Notes: generated from the sequence alone by a model not told the origin. 35,528 nt of DNA from an uncultured Clostridia bacterium (GCA_944362555.1 CALVTL010000018.1:1-35528); one strand, 5' to 3'. Shown: positions 1 through 6,922, counted from the stretch's first letter. Numbers and translations: made by a program.

Positions 1-25
1 TACCGATGGCAAAAACCTCAGTTCG

Positions 26-70
26 CGCGTATGCCGAAGCCACACCGTGGCTGTCGGCAGAACATACGCG
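26..70 (+). other. 3' end of an unidentified structured RNA or leader
   Basis: Positions 26-33 (CGCGTATG) pair with 63-70 (CATACGCG). Inside them CCGA 34-37 pairs with TCGG 54-57, and GCCAC 39-43 pairs with GTGGC 47-51. A strong intrinsic terminator follows 8 nt later. None of the three frames gives a convincing protein end here. The sequence therefore looks like the 3' part of a non-coding RNA or structured 3' UTR whose 5' part lies outside the window. I did not recognise tmRNA, RNase P, 6S or SRP signatures. Confidence 0.35.
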
Positions 71-77
71 CTCACCC

Positions 78-124
78 GCCGATGGGATTTCGCAACAATT
101 ATAGCTCCCATCGGCTCCTTTTTC
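78..124 (+). terminator. Rho-independent terminator
   Basis: GCCGATGGG (78-86) pairs perfectly with CCCATCGGC (107-115), and TCCTTTTT follows. It ends whatever transcript enters from the left edge of the window. Confidence 0.75.
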
Positions 125-210
125 CGCGAAAGCGCAGGTATGCGCAAATGTGGGGCGCTGGCGGAAGGAAACCTTCCTTGCGCGAGTAATTTTAGCAGGG
201 TCTGCTCTCT

Positions 211-278
211 GTCATTCCGCCCGACGCGAGGAGAAATGCTCCTGCAAACAGGCAGTTTTTCTTGCGACGCGGGATGAC
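211..278. repeat. palindromic REP/MITE-like intergenic repeat
   Basis: The ends are inverted: GTCATTCCGC at 211-220 against GCGGGATGAC at 269-278, one mismatch in ten. The inside contains a further hairpin (AGGAG-aaatg-CTCCT, about 229-243). Short non-coding palindromes with GTCATTCC or GTCATTCT ends are common dispersed bacterial repeats. Only one copy is visible, so mobility is inferred. A separate 7-bp hairpin (GTCCCGC/GCGGGAC, 288-306) lies directly upstream of the ribosome binding site of the next gene. I see no gene in 125-318. Confidence 0.5.
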
Positions 279-318
279 GTAAATAAAGTCCCGCGCAATG
301 CGGGACGGGGAGAGAACC

Positions 319-594
319 ATGGGAACGCCGAAAAGTGTTGCGCTTGCCCTCGTCGAGGGCGTATCGGAGGTGCGGCTCCGTTCCATGATGGGGGAGTGGC
401 TCGTCTATTTCCGGGAGCACTATCTCGGGACCATCGAGGACGGGCAACTCTTTCTCAAAGATACGCCCCTGTCGCGCGCCTGCCTTGCGGGGACGCCGCT
501 CTGCGCGCCGCACCCCGGGGCAAAACCTTCCTTTCTTGTGGAAGGGCTTGACGCGGCGCAGCTTTATGCGCTGTTTTTGCAGTTGATACCATGA
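319..594 (+). CDS. TfoX/Sxy N-terminal domain protein
   Basis: This 91-aa protein matches the TfoX N-terminal domain family: VRLRSMMGEWLVYFREHYLG is followed by a short beta segment (IEDGQLFLKD) and a hydrophobic C-terminal helix. In Gammaproteobacteria TfoX regulates competence, but stand-alone N-domain proteins are widespread and mostly uncharacterised, so no regulatory role is claimed. The ATG at 319 was chosen over an earlier in-frame start because GGGGAGAG precedes it and the earlier start lies inside the upstream hairpin. The stop overlaps the next start as ATGA, which indicates translational coupling with the methyltransferase gene. It is the first gene of a four-gene operon. Confidence 0.75.
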   Translation: MGTPKSVALALVEGVSEVRLRSMMGEWLVYFREHYLGTIEDGQLFLKDTPLSRACLAGTPLCAPHPGAKPSFLVEGLDAAQLYALFLQLIP

Positions 595-1175
595 ACGACC
601 AAACACAACAACTCGCCGCGCTGCGGGCGGCGGCAATGCAGGAACGCGATCCTACGGCGAGCGACGATGTCCTCGCCGTTTTGCTCAATGAGGCGGCGCG
701 CATCGGTGCAAAGCGCGTGCTGGAAGTGGGGACGGGGCGGGGGCTCACCGCCCTCGCGCTGCTTCTGGCGGGCGCGGAGCACGTCACCGCCATCGAGCGG
801 GATAGTGCGCGCATCTCTTCCGCGCGGGAAAATTTTGCCGCGTTCGGCGTTTCCGCGCGCGCGGAATTGCTGGAAGGGGACGCGGCGGACATTCTGCCCC
901 GTCTTTCGGGGACGTACGACCTCATCTTCCTCGACTGCGCCAAGGTGCAGTACCGCCGCTTTCTGCCCGACTGCAAGCGTCTGCTGCGCGCAGGCGGCGT
1001 GCTGTGCGCGGACGACGTGCTGCTCTTTCCGGACGGCGTTCCCAAAAAGCGGAAAATGCTCGCGCAGCACATCGGGGAATTTTTGCAGGCGCTTTTATCG
1101 GACGCCGACTTTGCGGCGCAGGTGCTGCCCGTCGGGAAGGGGCTCGCCGTCGCGCACAAAAAGGAGAGACCATGA
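591..1175 (+). CDS. trmR: SAM-dependent O-methyltransferase, TrmR (YrrM)-like
   Basis: This 194-aa class I methyltransferase has the SAM-binding motif VLEVGTGRG at about residues 43-51. The acidic ribose-binding motif AIERD is near 67, GDAADILP near 97, and FLDCAKVQY near 114. The late motif is LLRAGGVLCADDVLLFPDGV. This is the O-methyltransferase_3 layout of Bacillus YrrM/TrmR, which methylates 5-hydroxyuridine at position 34 of tRNA to 5-methoxyuridine. The assignment rests on the family pattern plus the co-operonic U32 gene at 1693, which mirrors the yrrM-yrrN-yrrO arrangement. ATGA overlaps at both ends couple it to its neighbours. A different small-molecule O-methyltransferase cannot be excluded from sequence alone. 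Confidence 0.72.
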   Translation: MNDQTQQLAALRAAAMQERDPTASDDVLAVLLNEAARIGAKRVLEVGTGRGLTALALLLAGAEHVTAIERDSARISSARENFAAFGVSARAELLEGDAADILPRLSGTYDLIFLDCAKVQYRRFLPDCKRLLRAGGVLCADDVLLFPDGVPKKRKMLAQHIGEFLQALLSDADFAAQVLPVGKGLAVAHKKERP

Positions 1176-1696
1176 AGCAGCTCATCTTTCTTCGTGGCAC
1201 GATGGGCGTCGGAAAGAGCGCCGTCTCGCACGAACTCAAAAAAATGCTCGCGCCCTGCGCCTTTCTGGACGGCGATTGGTGCTGGGATCTTGAACCGTTC
1301 ACGGTGACGGAGGAGACGAAGGCGCTCGTCCTCGACAATGCGGCATACCTGTTAAACAGTTTTCTGCGCTGTTCCGCCGTGGAGAACGTCCTGTTTTGCT
1401 GGGTGATGCCCGCGCGTTCCGTCATCGACGATCTGCTGTCCCGCATCACGGAGCCGCACTCCTTTCATCTGTTTACGCTCACCGCATCGGAGGCGGCGCT
1501 CCGTACCCGCCTCGCGCGGGATATTCTTGCGGGCAGGCGCACGGAAGACGTCGTTGCGCGCTCCCTTGCCTATGCTCCGCTGTATGAGGCGGAGACGGGC
1601 GGGTCGAAGGTGACGACGGACGGCGCCGATGCGCAGTCGATCGCGCGGCGCATCGCGGACATGGTGGCGGGAAAGACCGCCTCGGAGGACCAATGA
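1172..1696 (+). CDS. P-loop NTPase / kinase-like protein
   Basis: The 174-aa protein begins with a Walker A motif, FLRGTMGVGKSAVS (about residues 5-18). DGDWCWDLEPF follows at a substrate or lid-type position, and an Arg-rich region (LRTRLARDILAGRR) resembles the lid of nucleotide-kinase folds. It resembles the small AAA_33/shikimate-kinase-like P-loop phosphotransferases whose substrates are usually unknown. It sits between TrmR and TrhP homologues with ATGA overlaps on both sides, so a link to tRNA wobble modification is possible but is inference only. The start at 1172 has AAGGAGAG upstream. Confidence 0.65.
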   Translation: MKQLIFLRGTMGVGKSAVSHELKKMLAPCAFLDGDWCWDLEPFTVTEETKALVLDNAAYLLNSFLRCSAVENVLFCWVMPARSVIDDLLSRITEPHSFHLFTLTASEAALRTRLARDILAGRRTEDVVARSLAYAPLYEAETGGSKVTTDGADAQSIARRIADMVAGKTASEDQ

Positions 1697-2925
1697 GACC
1701 CGAACTTCTCGCCCCTGCGGGCAATCTCAAAAAATTAAAATGCGCCTTCCATTTCGGCGCGGACGCCGTATATGCGGGCGGGAAGGCGTTCTCCCTGCGC
1801 GCCTTCGCCGATAATTTTTCCGACGAAGAACTTGCGGAGGGCATCGCCTACGCGCACGAACGGGGCAAAAAGGTGTACGTCGCCGTCAATATCTTCGCGC
1901 GGAACGCCGACCTTCCCGCCCTCGGGGCGTACTTCCCTGCTTTGCAGGAGATGGGGGCGGACGCCGTGCTCGTCTCCGACCTCGGCACGCTCGCCCTCGC
2001 CCGCCGCACCGCGCCCCGCCTGCCCGTGCACATCTCCACGCAGGCGAACGTAACCAATGCGGAGGGTGCCCGTGCCTACCATGCCCTCGGGGCAGGCCGC
2101 GTCGTGCTCGCCCGCGAACTCTCCGTCCGGGAAATGGCGGACATCCACGCCGCCTGTCCCGCGCTCGAGCTCGAGTGCTTCGTGCACGGGGCGATGTGCA
2201 TTTCGTACAGCGGCAGGTGCTACCTTTCAGACTACCTCGACGGCAGACCCGCCAACCGCGGCGCGTGCGTGCAGGCGTGCCGCCGCGCCTACCGCATCCA
2301 AAGCCTCGGGCAGGAGGGCTGGTGCGACGTAGTGGGGGACGAAAAAGGCACATACGTTATGAACAGCCGCGACCTCAACCTCTGCGCCCACCTTGCGGAG
2401 CTGGAAGAGGCGGGCGTCAGCTCCTTCAAGATCGAGGGGCGGATGAAGAGCGAATACTACCTCGCCACCGTCGTCAACGCCTACCGCCGCATCCTGGACG
2501 GCGGGTGGACGCAGGCGCTCTCCGACGAGCTCTGCTGCATCGATCACCGCGCCTACACGACGGCGTACGCCCTCGGCGAAAATCACGACACCGTTCTGGC
2601 GGACGGCTCGCAAGAGGGGGGGACGTGTGCGTTTATCGGGGTCGTTGCGGGGTGGAAGGCGGGGCGCGTCACGCTGGAGATGCGCAACCGTTTTTACGAA
2701 GGGGAGGAGCTTGAAGTGCTCTCCGCGGGGGCGGCGTTCGGAACGCGCCTCGTCGTGCGCGGGATGCGCGACGGGGAGGGAGATCCTGCCGCCGACGCCA
2801 AGCGCGTGCAGGAGCACTACACCTTCGACTGCCCCGTTCCGCTTGCCGCGGGCGACATCCTCCGTCGCCGCCTTCCCTTACAGCATTCCGAAAACACTTG
2901 CCAACGCGTGAAAAATCGCGTATAA
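1693..2925 (+). CDS. trhP: U32 peptidase family protein, TrhP-like tRNA hydroxylation protein
   Basis: The protein is 410 aa. It opens with RPELLAPAGNLKKLKCA, the typical U32 start, followed by FGADAVYAGGKAFSLRA. The family centre is clear: LECFVHGAMCISYSGRCYLS, then NRGACVQACRRAY, then MNSRDLNLCAHLAELEEAG and SSFKIEGRMKSEYY. The Cys cluster around 165-200 matches the U32 family Fe-S ligand pattern. TrhP (YrrN/YrrO, YegQ-type) supports prephenate-dependent hydroxylation of U34 in tRNA; TrmR then methylates the product. Having both in one operon supports this role over a collagenase-like protease. The stop codon lies inside the -10 element of the next promoter. Confidence 0.8.
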   Translation: MRPELLAPAGNLKKLKCAFHFGADAVYAGGKAFSLRAFADNFSDEELAEGIAYAHERGKKVYVAVNIFARNADLPALGAYFPALQEMGADAVLVSDLGTLALARRTAPRLPVHISTQANVTNAEGARAYHALGAGRVVLARELSVREMADIHAACPALELECFVHGAMCISYSGRCYLSDYLDGRPANRGACVQACRRAYRIQSLGQEGWCDVVGDEKGTYVMNSRDLNLCAHLAELEEAGVSSFKIEGRMKSEYYLATVVNAYRRILDGGWTQALSDELCCIDHRAYTTAYALGENHDTVLADGSQEGGTCAFIGVVAGWKAGRVTLEMRNRFYEGEELEVLSAGAAFGTRLVVRGMRDGEGDPAADAKRVQEHYTFDCPVPLAAGDILRRRLPLQHSENTCQRVKNRV

Positions 2926-2926
2926 T
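2898..2926 (+). promoter_or_regulatory. sigma-A promoter for the lipid-kinase-like gene (leaderless start)
   Basis: TTGCCA (2898-2903), a 17-bp spacer and a perfect TATAAT (2921-2926). The expected transcription start is about 2932-2934, where the GTG start codon of the next gene begins (2933). No ribosome binding site fits, so a leaderless transcript is predicted. Confidence 0.6.
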
Positions 2927-2932
2927 AATGGC

Positions 2933-3838
2933 GTGAACTGCCTCTTTTTATATCATCCGAGGAGCGGCAAGGGAAAGGTCGCCAAACGCATCGGTTATAT
3001 CGAAAGGACGCTGCGGGCGCATTTCGACCATGTTGACATCGTCGCCACCGAGAGCGGGGAGGACATGACCGCGCACGCGCGCGACGGCGCGGGAATGTAC
3101 GACGTCATCCTCTTTTCGGGGGGAGACGGTACCTTCAACCGCGTTTTACAGGGCATCGGCGAGCGGGACGTGCAGCTCGGCTATCTCCCGGGCGGAACGA
3201 CCAACGACGTGGCGCGTTCCCTCGGCATCCCGCGCAGCGTCAAGGGCGCGCTCAAGGTGATCCTTGCGGGGCATGAAGCTCGCCTCGACGTCATGCGCAT
3301 CAACGGCACGCGCTATGCCATGTACAACGTGGCGGCGGGCGCGTTCACCCGCGCGACGTACACCACGTCCTCCTCCTTGAAAAAGCGGCTGGGCATTTTC
3401 GCCTATGCCGTCGAAGTGCTGCGGCACGAGATGAAGTTCCGCGTCTTTCCTTTAAGCGTTACGGGCGGAGAGGAGCCGCTCATTTCCCACGTCGTGCTCG
3501 TGCTCACGATGAACGGGCGCTCCGTTGCGGGGATGCCCATCAACGGGCGGGGCAGCATGGCGGACGGACAGATCGAGATGGCGGTCATCCGTCAGAAGGA
3601 GCACCCCGGGTTCTTTGCGCGCATGGGGGCGTATTTCTCCCTCATCATGCTCTTTCTCTTCCACGGGCGGCTGTGGAAGAGGCGCATCACCCTGCTCCGC
3701 GGCAGCGCCTTCTCCATCAGGACGGAGGGCGACCTTGTGTGGGATCTGGACGGTGAGGAGGGGATGCGCGGCAATATCGAGATCGAGCTCCTGCCCCGCC
3801 GCATGAAACTCTTTGTCCCCGCCAAGAAAAAAATATGA
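2933..3838 (+). CDS. Diacylglycerol kinase catalytic-domain protein (YegS/LCB5 family lipid kinase)
   Basis: The 301-aa protein has the DAGKc signature: FLYHPRSGKGK at the N terminus, ILFSGGDGTFNRVLQG (GGDGT nucleotide motif) near residues 61-76, and LGYLPGGTTNDVARSLGIPR near 83-102. The C-terminal half is the usual beta-sandwich, with FSIRTEGDLVWDLDGEEG matching the family GE(x)DGE region. Such enzymes phosphorylate diacylglycerol or related lipids at the cytoplasmic membrane face. Length fits the family. GTG at 2933 is the only sensible start, since the ATG at 2928 runs into a stop within two codons. It has its own promoter and is separate from the upstream operon. Confidence 0.85.
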   Translation: MNCLFLYHPRSGKGKVAKRIGYIERTLRAHFDHVDIVATESGEDMTAHARDGAGMYDVILFSGGDGTFNRVLQGIGERDVQLGYLPGGTTNDVARSLGIPRSVKGALKVILAGHEARLDVMRINGTRYAMYNVAAGAFTRATYTTSSSLKKRLGIFAYAVEVLRHEMKFRVFPLSVTGGEEPLISHVVLVLTMNGRSVAGMPINGRGSMADGQIEMAVIRQKEHPGFFARMGAYFSLIMLFLFHGRLWKRRITLLRGSAFSIRTEGDLVWDLDGEEGMRGNIEIELLPRRMKLFVPAKKKI

Positions 3839-3856
3839 AAATACGGGCAAAATCGC

Positions 3857-3885
3857 TTGCTTTTTTGCGCAGATTTTTTTATAAT
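3857..3885 (+). promoter_or_regulatory. promoter of tRNA-Thr
   Basis: TTGCTT (3857-3862), 17 bp, TATAAT (3880-3885). The predicted start is about 3892, giving a short 5' leader before the tRNA at 3916. Confidence 0.65.
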
Positions 3886-3915
3886 GTATGAGCGTGTCCG
3901 TGATACGGACGCCAT

Positions 3916-3991
3916 GCTTCTGTGGCTCAGTCGGTAGAGCGATTGATTCGTAATCAATAGGTCGCCGGTTCAAGTCCGGCCAGAAGCTCCA
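3916..3991 (+). tRNA. tRNA-Thr (anticodon CGU), element integration site
   Basis: A complete 76-nt cloverleaf with encoded CCA. The acceptor stem is GCTTCTG/CAGAAGC, the D arm contains GCTCAGTCGGTAGAGC, the anticodon arm is ATTGA-TTCGTAA-TCAAT with anticodon CGT, and the T arm is GCCGG-TTCAAGT-CCGGC. From 3947 onward the 3' half is duplicated at 23332-23377. The present gene is therefore a hybrid of host 5' half and element-supplied 3' half, and remains intact. Confidence 0.95.
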
Positions 3992-3992
3992 T
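3947..3992 (+). repeat. attL core (tRNA-Thr 3' half)
   Basis: These 46 bp run from the anticodon loop through the CCA plus one base and are identical to 23332-23377. The base before each copy differs (A at 3946, C at 23331), which fixes the repeat limits. Confidence 0.93.
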
Positions 3993-4048
3993 AAAGCCTA
4001 TATCTTGTGTTTGAACGATGAGATGGTACAAGATATAGGCTTTTTGTT
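3993..4048 (+). terminator. element-encoded terminator behind tRNA-Thr
   Basis: A 16-bp perfect stem (AAAGCCTATATCTTGT at 3993-4008 with its complement at 4028-4043) followed by a T tract. It replaces the host terminator that integration displaced to 23402. It may also end the leftward integrase transcript. Confidence 0.85.
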
Positions 4049-4078
4049 TTTGTTTTGGAGCACAGTTTTAATAAATTC

Positions 4079-4099
4079 AGTGTCAAAAAAAGTGTCAAA
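4079..4099. repeat. putative integrase arm-type sites, left end
   Basis: AGTGTCAAA occurs twice (4079-4087 and 4091-4099) between the att core and the integrase stop codon. The same nonamer occurs at 23236-23244 near the right end. The arrangement fits lambda-like integrase arm sites; binding is inferred. Confidence 0.4.
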
Positions 4100-5158
4100 T
4101 CAAGGGGTTTTCGGAGAAAAAATCTCGCGGATCGCATCGGAAAGCCGTTTTACATAGCTTTGTTGCACGTCGGTATAGACGTTTTCCGTCATTTCCAAAG
4201 TAGAGTGCCCGAGCAGATACTGTTTGATTTTCGGCGGGATCCCGGCTTCTTCCAGACGGGTAGCAAACGTATGGCGCAGAATATGCGAAGATACCTTGAT
4301 GCCTGTTCGGTGTGCGATTCGGCGGATCGCAAGGGACACGGAATTATACGAGAACGGAAAGATCGTTTCCTTGCCTGATTCCTTTAATTCCATTGCCAGA
4401 GCATGGGGGATAGGCAAATCACGATTTCCGGCTTCCGACTTTGGCGTGTCCTGTTCTATCCGCTTTCCGTCAATGAAAACAACATTTTTGGTGACATGGA
4501 TCATATTTTCCTTTGTGTCCACATCTGTTGGAGCCAGCGCAAGGGCCTCGCCGATCCGCATACCCGTTGCAAGCATCGTTCGGTAGAGCAGATCGTACTC
4601 CGTTTTTCGTCCTTCTTCCAGAAACTGTTGTTCTTCTTCCGCTGTCAGAGCTTTGCGTTTTGCGGTCTTATGTTTTTTGATCTCGATCAGATCGCAGGGA
4701 TTCTGCTTGATGATCTGCTGCATCATTGCTTTTTTGAATATTTGCCGCAGCGTTCCCATGCAGAGCTCTCTCATGCGGGGTGCGCCGATCTCTAAAAGTA
4801 AGATTTGCAGTTCATCAGACGTGATGGATGAGATCCGTCTGTCGCCGAATGTTTTCATGGCGGGTTCCAATGTGATCCGCATCGTGTTGAGCGAAGTCGG
4901 CTTCAGATTCGGCTCTTTATATAACTTGATCCAATTTTCCTCATACTCTCTGAAGCTCGGAGAGCATTTTTCTTTTTTATTGACCTTTTTCTTTTGTCGT
5001 TCGTCCTCCTTCAAACAGAATATGATTTTGTCCTCTACTTCTTTTTTCGTTCTTCCGTAGAAGTAGCGTTTCTCGCCGTTCAGGATCGCATATCCTTGAT
5101 AGCGACCGTCCGAACGAGGGGTTGAGTTTACGGAAACACCCTTTAATTGTATCAGCAT
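4100..5158 (-). CDS. int: Tyrosine recombinase / phage-type integrase
   Basis: The 352-aa protein begins with an AP2-like arm-binding region (GRYQGYAILNGEKRYFYGRT), then a SAM-like core-binding domain (about 60-160), then the catalytic domain. Visible catalytic residues are Arg in TGMRIGEAL, the HILRHTFATRL box (HxxR), GHSTLEMTENVY with the second His and the nucleophilic Tyr. The ATG at 5158 was chosen because AGGAGGAG lies upstream with good spacing. The frame stays open to a GTG at 5275 that overlaps the upstream gene, so a coupled version 39 residues longer is possible. It should catalyse integration and excision at tRNA-Thr. Confidence 0.92.
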   Translation of the reverse strand: MLIQLKGVSVNSTPRSDGRYQGYAILNGEKRYFYGRTKKEVEDKIIFCLKEDERQKKKVNKKEKCSPSFREYEENWIKLYKEPNLKPTSLNTMRITLEPAMKTFGDRRISSITSDELQILLLEIGAPRMRELCMGTLRQIFKKAMMQQIIKQNPCDLIEIKKHKTAKRKALTAEEEQQFLEEGRKTEYDLLYRTMLATGMRIGEALALAPTDVDTKENMIHVTKNVVFIDGKRIEQDTPKSEAGNRDLPIPHALAMELKESGKETIFPFSYNSVSLAIRRIAHRTGIKVSSHILRHTFATRLEEAGIPPKIKQYLLGHSTLEMTENVYTDVQQSYVKRLSDAIREIFSPKTP

Positions 5159-5271
5159 TTGCCGCTCCTCCTCTGGAGTGGTCAAAGCATTGCCGCGTCT
5201 TTCTCCCCGTTCCGGCCAGGCGGGAAGGCGCTCTGCCGTGTTCCGCCGTGCCAGCTCGGCGACGAAGTCGA

Positions 5272-5454
5272 TCACGCCGTCCGCGCCTTCTTCCCGGAAG
5301 GACGCATTTTTTTTACTTCAGAATTCGCGTGCGCAGGTGCGGACGCGGATCCGGGTGCAAACGTCAGCGCAGGCGCGCGGGCGATCGCTTGATAGAGTTG
5401 GGTTGCCTGCACGATGATGGAGCGCAGGGCTTGCAACATCTCTTGTTCCGACAT
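5272..5454 (-). CDS. Small hypothetical protein upstream of integrase
   Basis: A 60-aa protein with a strong ribosome binding site (AAGGAG, 6 nt before ATG at 5454). Residues 1-26 form a probable helix (SEQEMLQALRSIIVQATQLY) and are followed by an Ala/Pro-rich linker and a basic tail (KKMRPSGKK). Its TGA overlaps a GTG in the integrase frame, so the two are probably co-transcribed. Position just upstream of the integrase suggests a recombination directionality factor, but no wHTH or MerR-like excisionase motif is visible. I do not recognise the family. Confidence 0.5.
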   Translation of the reverse strand: MSEQEMLQALRSIIVQATQLYQAIARAPALTFAPGSASAPAHANSEVKKMRPSGKKARTA

Positions 5455-5517
5455 ACAATTCTCCTTTCGGGAAACTTCCCTCACGGAAAATTGTACTATA
5501 AAACACGAACAAATTTT

Positions 5518-5548
5518 CAGCCGATTTTTAGATATTAAAAATCGGCTG
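5518..5548. promoter_or_regulatory. 13-bp perfect inverted repeat
   Basis: CAGCCGATTTTTA (5518-5530) and its exact complement (5536-5548) flank a 5-nt loop. It lies between the divergent integrase-side gene and the toxin-antitoxin operon. It lacks a T tract directly after the stem on either strand, so it is more likely an operator or insulating hairpin than a classical terminator. Confidence 0.45.
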
Positions 5549-5581
5549 CGGTTCTCCTGTCCGTGATTTTCAAAAATTGTA

Positions 5582-5610
5582 TTGACAATCGTATAACAAT
5601 AGGATATACT
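5582..5610 (+). promoter_or_regulatory. promoter of the toxin-antitoxin operon
   Basis: Consensus TTGACA (5582-5587), 17 bp, TATACT (5605-5610). The antitoxin ribosome binding site AGGAGGT follows at 5617-5623. Autoregulation by the Phd/YefM-type antitoxin is expected from the family. Confidence 0.75.
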
Positions 5611-5631
5611 ATATGTAGGAGGTAAAGGCAA

Positions 5632-5913
5632 ATGAATTTTTATGGAATTCGTGAGTTGAGCAACAACACCAAGAACGTCATAACGAGCGTGAATCAGAAT
5701 GGCTCGGCTGTCATCACGGACAACGGAAAGCCTGCGGCGCTCATGATCTCCATTTCCGAGGAGAATTTTGAGGCGACGTTGGATGCGGTCCGTCAGATGA
5801 GGGCGCGCCAGGCGGTCGATGCATTGAGAAAGCAGGCACAGATGAACTTCCCGGAGGGGATGTCCATGGATGAGATCGACGCGGAGATCAATGCTGCAAG
5901 GAAAGGGGTATAG
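5632..5913 (+). CDS. Phd/YefM-family antitoxin
   Basis: The 93-aa protein has the Phd/YefM N-terminal DNA-binding fold: MNFYGIRELSNNTKNVITSV, then SAVITDNGKPAALMISISEENFE, with the family's ITdNGkP(x)A turn. The C-terminal part (RARQAVDALRKQAQ to AARKGV) is the helical toxin-neutralising tail. It should bind its own promoter region and neutralise the PIN toxin that starts two bases after its stop codon. On an integrated element this pair probably acts as a maintenance module. Confidence 0.82.
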   Translation: MNFYGIRELSNNTKNVITSVNQNGSAVITDNGKPAALMISISEENFEATLDAVRQMRARQAVDALRKQAQMNFPEGMSMDEIDAEINAARKGV

Positions 5914-5914
5914 T

Positions 5915-6286
5915 ATGCTCGTCGTGCTTGATACCAACATCCTTGTTTCCGGACTGATGTCTCCGAACGGGAAGCCGGCGCGTCTGCTCGATCGGGTGAT
6001 GAACGGGGATGATACGCTTTGCGTCGATGAACGGATCTTGTGGGAATATCGGGTAGTTCTCTTTCGGCCGAAGTTCGGGTTTGATCCCGAGGTGGTCGAG
6101 TCGTTATTATCATACCTGCGGTCGCACAGTCTGATCGTTACGCCCGATGCGTCGGAGGTCCCGTTTACGGACGAGAGCGACAGAAAGTTTTACGAAGTAG
6201 CAAAGTATTGCAATGCCACATTGGTGACGGGGAACTTAAAACATTTCCCGAACGACCCCATCGTAAAAGGAGTGCAGGAGATCTGA
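5915..6286 (+). CDS. PIN-domain toxin (COG1569-type RNase)
   Basis: A 123-aa PIN-domain protein. The first acidic residue is in VVLDTNILVSGL; Glu is in DERILWEY; Asp residues are in FTDESDRKFYEVAK; the C-terminal VTGNLKHFP matches the usual PIN end motif. The acidic set forms the metal site of an endoribonuclease. The start at 5915 has AAGGGG upstream and follows the antitoxin stop by one base. The length is normal for the family. A strong terminator lies 16 bp downstream, so the pair is a closed bicistronic unit. Confidence 0.85.
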   Translation: MLVVLDTNILVSGLMSPNGKPARLLDRVMNGDDTLCVDERILWEYRVVLFRPKFGFDPEVVESLLSYLRSHSLIVTPDASEVPFTDESDRKFYEVAKYCNATLVTGNLKHFPNDPIVKGVQEI

Positions 6287-6302
6287 ATCATTGATCCGTG
6301 GG

Positions 6303-6330
6303 CGGAGCGCAAAAATGCGCTCCGTTTTTT
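6303..6330 (+). terminator. terminator of the toxin-antitoxin operon
   Basis: CGGAGCGCA and TGCGCTCCG form a 9-bp stem (6303-6311 with 6316-6324) with an AAAA loop and are followed by six T residues. Confidence 0.88.
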
Positions 6331-6381
6331 CATGCTCTCTTTCGGGTGCGCGGCGATCCGGGGAGGAATAGATGGCGGGCA

Positions 6382-6753
6382 TTACGAACCGTTTTTGAAG
6401 TCGGCGTTTTGTGTGCCTTCCTGCATCGTCTTGATGACGGTCTGCACAAGGTCTTTCAATGGTTTTGCAAGCCCTCTGTAATCCTCCACCAGCTTGCGCT
6501 CTTCGGGGGAGAGGTGAAGGGTATCAGTAGATTGCTCAATGAATGAGCCAAAGTCGTCGGTGCGTCCGGTAAGAAAATCCATTGAGACATTGAAATAAGA
6601 AGCATATTTCATCAAATTAGACGCTGTCGGTTCGCGGTCTCCGCGTTCATAGCCAACGATTGTAGACTGACCGATTCCTAATTTTTGAGCTAATTGGCTT
6701 TGCGTTAAATCTGCCTCAACTCTTAAACTTTTTAAAATTTCAGCTACTATCAA
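6382..6753 (-). CDS. CI-like HTH repressor
   Basis: The 123-aa protein has a Cro/CI-type HTH (HTH_3): LKSLRVEADLTQSQLAQKLG, IGQSTIVGYERGDREPTASN and LMKYASYFNVSMDFLTGRTD. A helical C-terminal region (LSPEERKLVEDYRGLAKP to TVIKTMQEG) probably dimerises; no LexA/CI peptidase domain is present. The best start is TTG at 6753, 10 nt after AAGGGGG; upstream in-frame codons run through the operator array and are unlikely to be translated. It is divergent from the surface-protein operon and faces three operator palindromes, so it is the likely lysogeny-type switch for that operon. Confidence 0.82.
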   Translation of the reverse strand: MIVAEILKSLRVEADLTQSQLAQKLGIGQSTIVGYERGDREPTASNLMKYASYFNVSMDFLTGRTDDFGSFIEQSTDTLHLSPEERKLVEDYRGLAKPLKDLVQTVIKTMQEGTQNADFKNGS

Positions 6754-6783
6754 GGTTGAAATACCCCCTTGTAAAAAAATTAT

Positions 6784-6857
6784 ATCGCAAATGTGATTTT
6801 TTTTCTTGACAAATCGCGTCTGCGATATTATAATATAACAAAAATCGCAAATGCGAT
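6784..6857. promoter_or_regulatory. three CI-type operators with embedded promoter
   Basis: Three 14-bp palindromes share ATCGCAnnTGCGAT: 6784-6797 (one mismatch), 6813-6826 and 6844-6857 (perfect), with centres 29 and 31 bp apart. A rightward promoter TTGACA (6806-6811), 17 bp, TATAAT (6829-6834) contains the middle operator in its spacer, so repressor binding would occlude RNA polymerase. The left operator borders a TATAAT that could serve leftward repressor transcription. Confidence 0.85.
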
Positions 6858-6922
6858 ACCTGATGGTAATCATTATGATGAATCATCAAAATGCCCTGCG
6901 GGAGTGATGGGAGGAGGAAGAG

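Noticed and set aside
5455-5940. N-terminal extension of the 60-aa minus-strand protein up to 5940
   Set aside because: The extension runs through the promoter and inverted repeat and lies antisense to the antitoxin; the ATG at 5454 has an ideal ribosome binding site.
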